Shown here piece after piece: positions 6,689 to 11,533 of a DNA stretch of 11,533 nt. A program made the translations under genes and the position numbers. The DNA is from an uncultured Gemmiger sp. (GTDB lineage Bacteria > Bacillota > Clostridia > Oscillospirales > Ruminococcaceae). The notes beneath the pieces are model-generated. The model did no database searches. It worked only from the letters and a program-made list of their open reading frames with translations, and was not told where the DNA came from. Location: NCBI GenBank assembly GCA_944382805.1, contig CALWNS010000111.1:1-11533 (forward strand), given 5' to 3'. The stretch's first letter is position 1; each line of letters opens with the position of its first letter.

Positions 6689-7584
6689 TGGAGGTATGCT
6701 ATCCCTTGTTCCTCCAGCCAGGAAAACTGCGCGCGCTGAACGAGTTGGCGTTTCGCGAAGTCGGCTTCCCGCTGTTCCTGTATGTTTCCGAGCGGTCCCG
6801 CCCTGCCGCGGAGGATGTGGTCGGCGTGCTTTATGAAGTGGTAACCGGCCTGTATGTGGTATATCACGATTACGGCAGCCGCTTTTTGAATGAATTTTGC
6901 GCCTTCTGTGATGGGCAGGATCGGGTCGAACCTCTGCGTGATCAATACAGAGAGGAGCGAAAGCAAGACCGTACCCACCAGGACACGGTGAACAAAATTC
7001 GCTCCGGCTTTTGCCATGGCATTTTCCCTGACACAAGAAGCGGAATGAACTATGTCTTGGCGTTGCAGGACCTGACCGGGATCAGTGGTTCTGTAAGCTG
7101 GCCGGATTTCCCTGCGAACCTAAACAAAAGCCAATGCGCTCAGGTATTGGAGAATCTTTTGCTGGGAGCTGACAACCTGTATAAACATCTTTGGCAAGAC
7201 ATTGAATCTCTTGCCGCGCGCGACGGCGTGATGGAGCAATTTCGCAACCGGCTGCAAACCAAGCTGCTAAACAGCGATCAACCCCAGTGGGGCTTCGCGA
7301 AGAAGAAAGAGTATTTCGACCTCCGGGTCATCAAGCAGGTTTGTGGTAGAGCGCGGGATCTGCCGGTGCCGAATACGCTGATTGTGCGCTGCTGGCTCAA
7401 AATGCTGGTGGATGGTTTGCGGCGCGGCGAGATCGAAAATGCCAGCGCACCGATCGTCCGTCTTCAGGAGTTGTGTTACCAGGTAAAACACGAAGGTCTG
7501 GTAATCCGCCTTGCAGAAGCAAGGTGGAGTCAAACCGCGACCCGTTCCTCCAGCACGATTCTTGGCGCAGATTTGGAGTTCTGA
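6688..7584 (+). CDS. Unknown helical protein with HEPN-like R-x4-H motif, partner of the ATPase
   Basis: 298 residues. The stop of the upstream gene and this ATG share a base (TAATG), so the two are translationally coupled and probably act together. I recognise no named family. The N-terminal 60 residues contain several hydrophobic strands or helices, followed by a charged linker (about 80-100). Residues 104-111 read IRSGFCHG, an R-x4-H arrangement (Arg105, His110) like the catalytic motif of HEPN ribonucleases, although the residue after Arg is Ser rather than the usual Asn, Asp or His. The rest (145-280) appears helical and charged. The last 20 residues (SQTATRSSST...) are low-complexity, and the C-terminus may have been changed by a frameshift. 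Possible roles are an RNase effector, a sensor subunit or an antitoxin-like partner of the ATPase. The gene is well supported by coupling; the function is tentative. Confidence 0.7.
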   Translation: MEVCYPLFLQPGKLRALNELAFREVGFPLFLYVSERSRPAAEDVVGVLYEVVTGLYVVYHDYGSRFLNEFCAFCDGQDRVEPLRDQYREERKQDRTHQDTVNKIRSGFCHGIFPDTRSGMNYVLALQDLTGISGSVSWPDFPANLNKSQCAQVLENLLLGADNLYKHLWQDIESLAARDGVMEQFRNRLQTKLLNSDQPQWGFAKKKEYFDLRVIKQVCGRARDLPVPNTLIVRCWLKMLVDGLRRGEIENASAPIVRLQELCYQVKHEGLVIRLAEARWSQTATRSSSTILGADLEF

Positions 7585-7775
7585 ATCATGCCCCCCTGGC
7601 GGCAAACCGTTGGGCGAGAACATCAGGCGCAATATACTGCCGGGCCCATTTCCAAGGCGGCATAATGCTGGACTTTTGCGCCCGCTCCTTTGACAAGAAA
7701 ATAGGGGGGCCTGGAGGAAGTACGGCGTGGTGGTGCTTGCAAACCATATCCCTGCGAACCAGATAAATGCCAAAG
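7585..7775. other. Gap between defence operon and sugar operon terminator
   Basis: About 190 bases with no convincing ORF, promoter or RNA gene on either strand. The short frames here lack ribosome sites and recognisable motifs. It may be the decayed tail of the preceding gene or an old insertion scar, but I see no repeat or inverted end that proves it. Confidence 0.5.
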
Positions 7776-7815
7776 AAACCGCACGCTTCTGCGCCATACA
7801 GAAGCGTGCGGTTTT
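7776..7815. terminator. Perfect 16-bp bidirectional terminator between convergent operons
   Basis: AAACCGCACGCTTCTG (7776-7791) is the exact reverse complement of 7799-7814, around a 7-base loop (CGCCATA). A T-rich tail (TTTTACTTTT) follows on the plus strand and TTTCTTT on the minus strand. It serves the plus-strand defence operon and the minus-strand sugar operon, whose last gene ends at 7846. Confidence 0.95.
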
Positions 7816-7845
7816 ACTTTTAGGGGGCCGCTGTGCCGCGTTGGT

Positions 7846-10005
7846 TCACCCCTGCGCGTGCAGCCAGGCGATGTAGCCCGGCACCTCGCCGCGCAAAGCG
7901 GGCAGCGGCAGGCCGGGGGCGGCCAGGGCCTCGCCGGCGTGGGCCGTTTCGTCTGCGCCGCCGGTGTACAGCGCCTGCACGGCGTAGCGCGCGCCGGGGC
8001 GGGCAAAGGGCAGCGGCTGGCGGCGGCCGTCAAGCGGCGCGCCGGCGGCAAAGACGACGGCCTCGCTGCCGTCGGCCGCGGCGATGGCCCACACCGCGCC
8101 CTTTCCGTCGGGCGCGGCCAGGCGGTAGTAGCTGCCGCTGCGCAGCAGCGCGCCGTGGTCGCGGTAGAACTGCACAAAGGGGTGCAGGGCCTCGATCTCG
8201 GCCGCGGTATACCGGGTCAGGTCCAGCTCAAAGCCAAAGGTGCCGGTCAGCGCCGCGGCCATGCGCGCTTCGACGCTGGCGGTGCGGCCGGTGCAGTGGT
8301 TGGGCACCGTCGAGTAGTGCTCCCCCATGACGCAGGGCGGGTAGCAGAAACTGGTGCCGTACTGGATCATCTGCCGGTCCAGCGCGTCGGTGTTGTCGCT
8401 GGCCCAGATCTGCGGCGCATAGTACAGCATCCCGCAGTCGAACCGCGCGCCGCCGCCGGCGCAGTTTTCCAGCAGCAGGTCGGGGTAGCGTGCGGTCAGT
8501 TTTTGCTGCAGGTCGTACACGCCCAGCACATAGCGGTGGTAGACCTCGCCCTGGCGGGCGGCGGGCAGCGCCGCGCTGCAGACATTGGCCAGGCTGCGGT
8601 TCATATCCCATTTGAGGTAGCGCACCGGGCAGGAGTCCAGCAGCGCCGTGAGCTGCTGCCAGATGTTTTCGCGCACCTCGTCGCGGGAAAAATCCAGCAC
8701 ATACTGGTTGCGGATGGCCAGCGTTTCCCGCCCGGGGATGTGCAGCGCCCAGTCGGGGTGGGCGCGGTAGAGCTCCGAGTCGGGGCTGACGGCTTCCGGC
8801 TCGACCCAGATTCCAAAATCCAGCCCCAGGGCGTTGATTTTTTTACACAGCCCCGCCACGCCGCCGGGCAGTTTGCGGGTATCGGCCACCCAGTCGCCCA
8901 GGCTCGTCGTGTCGGCGTCGCGGCCTTTAAACCAGCCGTCGTCCAGCACAAACAGGTCGGCATGGGCGTCTTTGGCCGCGGCGGCCAGCGCCAGCAGCTT
9001 GGCCTCGTCAAAGTCGAAATAACAGGCCTCCCAGCTGTTGAGCAGGACGGGCCGCGGCGCGGCCAAATCGGCCCAGCGCGGCGGGATCAGGTGGCGGCGG
9101 ATGGCGTCGTGGAAAGCCCGGCTCATGCCGCCGAGGCCCGCGCCGCTGTACACAAACGCGGCTTCCGGCGTCGTGAACCGCTCGCCGGGGGCCAGCGTCC
9201 AGGCAAAGCGGAACGGCTCGATGCCCAGGGACAACCGCACCCCGGCCACCGTGCGCTCGGCCTGGATGCGGTAGTTGCCGCTGTAGACGAGCGCCGCGCC
9301 CCAGCACGCGCCGTGCTCCTCGCCCGCGTCGGGCGCGCACAGCACGGCAAAAGGGTTGTGCGCATGGGTGGGGATGCCGCCGACGCTGCCCACGCTCTGC
9401 ACGCCGGGGCGCACCGCGGCGCGGCAGGGCGTGCGCTCGGCCGCCCAGTCGCCGTCAAAGGTGATGAGGTCCAGCGCCGGGACATCGGCTTTGGCAAAGT
9501 CCACCACGGCCGACGGCACGCCGCGCAGCGTCACCGGCGCACGGCCGGTGTTCTCGACGATGGCCGCGCGGGTGATGACACCGCACCCCGGCAGCACGCC
9601 GTACAGCAGCGTGACGGTCAGGCCGGCTTCGTCGCGCAAAGTCAGGCGCAGCGTCTCGGCCCCGTCGCCATCGCGGAAGGCCGGCAGCCCCGGCAGGGCG
9701 TACTTGCCGGGCGTAACTTCGGCCCCGGCAAAGCGCAGGTCGCCGGCGACGGTGCCGTCGGGCCATTCCGGCGCAAAAAACGGCGCGTGGTTGTCGCCCA
9801 AACCGGGGGCCGGGTATTCCTGCGGCAGGCGGTCGGGCCAGCAGCCGGGGTCGTTGTGCGGCGCAGGCGGCAGCGCGGGGGCAGTGCGGCACAGCGGGCC
9901 GTAGTACAGGTGCAGCAGGCGGCCGGCGTCGTCCGCCGCCAGCCAGTAGCTGGTGTGGGCGGTGTGCAAACCGAACCGGCGGGCGGTAAAGTCAGCGTGG
10001 ATCAT
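7846..10005 (-). CDS. GH36 alpha-galactosidase
   Basis: 719 residues, the usual full length for bacterial GH36. It hydrolyses terminal alpha-1,6-galactosyl units from galacto-oligosaccharides and galactomannan fragments, and with no signal peptide it acts in the cytoplasm. A beta-sandwich N-terminal domain (about 1-310) precedes the catalytic barrel. Visible motifs are LDDGW (354-358), KWDMNR (465-470) with nucleophile Asp467, CAGGGARFD (515-523) for substrate binding, and SDNTDALDR (536-544) with acid/base Asp537. The 70-residue distance between the two catalytic Asps matches characterised enzymes. A short beta-domain closes the protein. The start at 10005 has a ribosome site (AAAGGA) at a somewhat long distance of about 11-12 bases. 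It is the last gene of a minus-strand operon, 43 bases after DUF624, and points to galactose-decorated mannan or raffinose-type substrates. The third codon positions are almost all G or C, unlike the genes at 2837-7584. Confidence 0.95.
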   Translation of the reverse strand: MIHADFTARRFGLHTAHTSYWLAADDAGRLLHLYYGPLCRTAPALPPAPHNDPGCWPDRLPQEYPAPGLGDNHAPFFAPEWPDGTVAGDLRFAGAEVTPGKYALPGLPAFRDGDGAETLRLTLRDEAGLTVTLLYGVLPGCGVITRAAIVENTGRAPVTLRGVPSAVVDFAKADVPALDLITFDGDWAAERTPCRAAVRPGVQSVGSVGGIPTHAHNPFAVLCAPDAGEEHGACWGAALVYSGNYRIQAERTVAGVRLSLGIEPFRFAWTLAPGERFTTPEAAFVYSGAGLGGMSRAFHDAIRRHLIPPRWADLAAPRPVLLNSWEACYFDFDEAKLLALAAAAKDAHADLFVLDDGWFKGRDADTTSLGDWVADTRKLPGGVAGLCKKINALGLDFGIWVEPEAVSPDSELYRAHPDWALHIPGRETLAIRNQYVLDFSRDEVRENIWQQLTALLDSCPVRYLKWDMNRSLANVCSAALPAARQGEVYHRYVLGVYDLQQKLTARYPDLLLENCAGGGARFDCGMLYYAPQIWASDNTDALDRQMIQYGTSFCYPPCVMGEHYSTVPNHCTGRTASVEARMAAALTGTFGFELDLTRYTAAEIEALHPFVQFYRDHGALLRSGSYYRLAAPDGKGAVWAIAAADGSEAVVFAAGAPLDGRRQPLPFARPGARYAVQALYTGGADETAHAGEALAAPGLPLPALRGEVPGYIAWLHAQG

Positions 10006-10048
10006 GGCAGGTGCGTCCTTTCTGAAGAGGTCGTTATTTTAAGGCAGG

Positions 10049-10678
10049 TCACGGCGCGTTGTGTTCCAGCCGGGCAAAGGCGGGGCGCAGCAGGTACGCC
10101 GCACCCACCACCACCGCCCCGCCGCCAATGGCGAGCCACAGCGGGAACAGATACCAGAACACATTGGGGGCCAGCCCGGCCAGCAGCGGCAGCCCGCCCA
10201 TGCCGGCGGCCCACAGCAGCGCCCCGGCCGGGCTGGCGACGCACAGCTTTGCGCCGTCCTGGACGACGTCGCGCGCGCGGCGGTAGGCAAAGCGGCCCAG
10301 CAGCGCAAAGCCGCAGCCCGCGGCGCACAGCCACAGCACGGCGGCCGCCGCCCCGGCGGCCAGCAGCACGCCGCCCAGCGCGCCCACGCCCGGGGCCAGA
10401 AACAGCTCGGCCGCGATGAGCACGCCGACGGCCAGCAGGCCCAGCCAGGTCACAGTGGCCAGCTTGCCGTCGCGCCGAAACGCCGCCGCATAGTCATGGA
10501 ACACGCGGTAGTCCTGCTTGGCGGCCATCTTGCCGGCCACCGCGAACGCCGCCGTGGTGGACGCGCCGATGGTGACGAGGGGCACACAGCCCGCCAGCCA
10601 GCACAGGTGCAGCAAAAACACATCGCCCACAAAGCCCGCCCAGCGGAAAAACGGGTTGTCGAGCCATTTGTTTTTCAT
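10049..10678 (-). CDS. DUF624 / YesL-like membrane protein
   Basis: 209 residues from ATG 10678, chosen over the upstream in-frame ATG 10720 because GGGGAGGGG precedes it at about 8 bases and family members begin near a KNKWLDNPFF-type motif, as here. Several hydrophobic segments (about residues 15-45, 75-105, 108-130, 150-175, 178-198) predict a polytopic membrane protein of about five helices. The PLVTIGASTTAAF segment (about residues 34-46) is typical of DUF624. Family knowledge: DUF624 proteins such as Bacillus YesL are encoded with sugar ABC transporters and glycoside hydrolases, but their molecular role is not established; involvement in oligosaccharide uptake is the usual guess. It lies 34 bases after the GH130 gene and 43 before GH36, so the three genes probably share a transcript. 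Confidence 0.85.
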   Translation of the reverse strand: MKNKWLDNPFFRWAGFVGDVFLLHLCWLAGCVPLVTIGASTTAAFAVAGKMAAKQDYRVFHDYAAAFRRDGKLATVTWLGLLAVGVLIAAELFLAPGVGALGGVLLAAGAAAAVLWLCAAGCGFALLGRFAYRRARDVVQDGAKLCVASPAGALLWAAGMGGLPLLAGLAPNVFWYLFPLWLAIGGGAVVVGAAYLLRPAFARLEHNAP

Positions 10679-10712
10679 CGGCGTTTCCCCTCCCCGGGAA
10701 GTATTTGCCTTA

Positions 10713-11533
10713 TTATACACCGGCGGCGCGCAAAAAGGCCAGGTTTTTGTCGATCAACGCGCAGCGCTGGGCCACGCAGCCGCGGCTGCGCAGCGGGTCC
10801 GCCGGGGTGTTGAAGGCATAGTCCAGCAGTTTTTCCACCGTGGTGAACGCCACGTGCAGCCGCGTATCGCTGGAGGCATAATAAATATACACCGCGCCGT
10901 CATCGCGCGCAATGGCCCCGTTGGTGAACACGACGTTGGACACATCGCCCACGCGCTCGCCGCCCAAAGGCGCGAGCAGATAGCCCGACGGCTCGGCAAT
11001 GACCCGCCACGGTTCGGCCAGGTCGGTGACAAAGAGGTAGAGCACATACCGCAGCCCGGCAGCAGTGTTGCGCACGCCGTGGGCGATGTGCAGCCAGCCT
11101 TTTTCGGTGCGGATGGGCGGCGCGCCCTCGCCGTTTTTGGCCTCGGTGATGGTGTGATAGCGCCGCGGGGAGGTGATGACCTCCTCCTCCAGCACTGCAT
11201 GGGTGATGTCGGCGCAGGTGCCAAACCCGATGCCGCCGCCCGAGCCGGTGTCGATGAAACCGTCCATCGGCCGGGTGTAGAACGCATAGTTCCCGTCCAC
11301 AAAGTCGGGCAGCAGGTCGACGTTGCGCTGCTGGGGGCTGCGTTTGGTCACGAGGTTGGGCAGGCGTTCCCAGGTTTTGAGGTCGCGGGTGCGCACGATG
11401 CCGGCAGCGGCGACGGCGGCCGAAAGGTCGGGGTCTGTCTTGTCCTTGCTCTCGGAGCAAAAGACGCCGTAGATCCAGCCGTCGGCGTGTTTGGTCAGCC
11501 GCATATCGTAGACGTTCGTCTCCTCGGGGCAGG
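10713..11533 (-). CDS. GH130 mannosylglucose phosphorylase (N-terminus outside window)
   Basis: The frame is open to the right edge and stops at 10713-10715; 273 codons are visible. ATG 11504 is internal, because the codons before it (PEETNVYD) continue the conserved NVYDMRL motif. Matches to GH130 subfamily 1 include GWIYGVFCSES, GIVRTRDL, QQRNVDLLPDF, YAFYTRPMDGFIDTGSGGG, KGWLHIAHGVRNTAAGLRYV, GERVGDVSNVVF and YIYYASSDTR with its flanking histidine/valine strand. Family knowledge: this subfamily contains 4-O-beta-D-mannosyl-D-glucose phosphorylases, which use phosphate to split Man-beta-1,4-Glc into mannose 1-phosphate and glucose in the cytoplasm. A manno-oligosaccharide phosphorylase (subfamily 2) is less likely given these motifs. 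It is upstream of DUF624 and GH36 in the same operon, supporting (galacto)glucomannan use. Confidence 0.92.
   Translation of the reverse strand, partial: CPEETNVYDMRLTKHADGWIYGVFCSESKDKTDPDLSAAVAAAGIVRTRDLKTWERLPNLVTKRSPQQRNVDLLPDFVDGNYAFYTRPMDGFIDTGSGGGIGFGTCADITHAVLEEEVITSPRRYHTITEAKNGEGAPPIRTEKGWLHIAHGVRNTAAGLRYVLYLFVTDLAEPWRVIAEPSGYLLAPLGGERVGDVSNVVFTNGAIARDDGAVYIYYASSDTRLHVAFTTVEKLLDYAFNTPADPLRSRGCVAQRCALIDKNLAFLRAAGV

Noticed and set aside
6011..7036. 341-codon minus-strand frame crossing the junction of the two defence genes
   Set aside because: Opposes two well-supported genes, has no ribosome site and gives a low-complexity His/Pro-rich translation.
7858..10419. 853-codon plus-strand open frame opposite the GH36 gene
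   Set aside because: It is antisense to a clear GH36 enzyme; its length is a by-product of high-GC codon use, and the protein shows no recognisable domain.
10679..10720. ATG 10720 as start of the DUF624 gene
   Set aside because: It would overlap the end of GH130 and add a non-hydrophobic extension absent from the family; ATG 10678 has a strong ribosome site.
1..11533. CRISPR array, tRNA, rRNA or insertion sequence
   Set aside because: I saw no regularly spaced repeats, tRNA cloverleaf, rRNA segment, transposase motif or paired terminal inverted repeats; the short repeats at 790-820 and 886-961 are too few and irregular.

Overview
The window looks like chromosomal DNA from a GC-rich gut Firmicute, probably Ruminococcaceae/Oscillospiraceae (the Faecalibacterium, Gemmiger and Subdoligranulum neighbourhood). 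The reasons are strong AGGAGG-type ribosome sites, sigma-A-like promoters in short AT-rich gaps, a DUF624 membrane protein, and a GH130/GH36 mannan-type sugar cluster. This placement is inference; no marker gene is present.

Layout. Region A (1-771, minus strand) is a run of small genes reading off the left edge: two paralogous glycine-zipper mini-proteins (598-771 and about 253-528, the latter probably frameshifted) and the N-terminal part of a GIY-YIG nuclease (1-290). Region B (772-1029) is a dense AT-rich divergent control region with two probable promoters, three inverted repeats and a repeated TTTGTTCCAGTA word. Region C (1030-2259, plus) encodes a WYL-domain protein with a ribbon-helix-helix-like N-terminus, followed by a strong hairpin terminator. 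Region D (2312-2680, minus) is the remnant of a second, different WYL-domain regulator whose middle has been deleted. Region E (2837-7584, plus) is a tightly coupled two-gene operon: a 1283-residue protein with a divergent SIR2-like N-terminus and a P-loop ATPase core, overlapping by one base a 298-residue protein with an R-x4-H motif typical of HEPN ribonucleases. Region F (7846-11533, minus) is a sugar operon: GH130 mannosylglucose phosphorylase (partial), a DUF624/YesL-like membrane protein and a GH36 alpha-galactosidase. It is separated from region E by a 16-bp perfect bidirectional terminator.

How the parts work together. Region F fits the intracellular breakdown of galactose-decorated (gluco)manno-oligosaccharides. 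Region E looks like an uncharacterised antiphage or self-limiting system: a sensor/NTPase with a SIR2-like module plus a possible HEPN partner. Its divergently oriented neighbour was probably a WYL regulator (region D), now broken, while an intact WYL protein sits just upstream (region C). WYL proteins control several bacterial defence systems (BrxR, CapW) and accompany Cas13d (WYL1), but no cas gene or CRISPR array is visible here. The defence assignment is inference from domain architecture and context.
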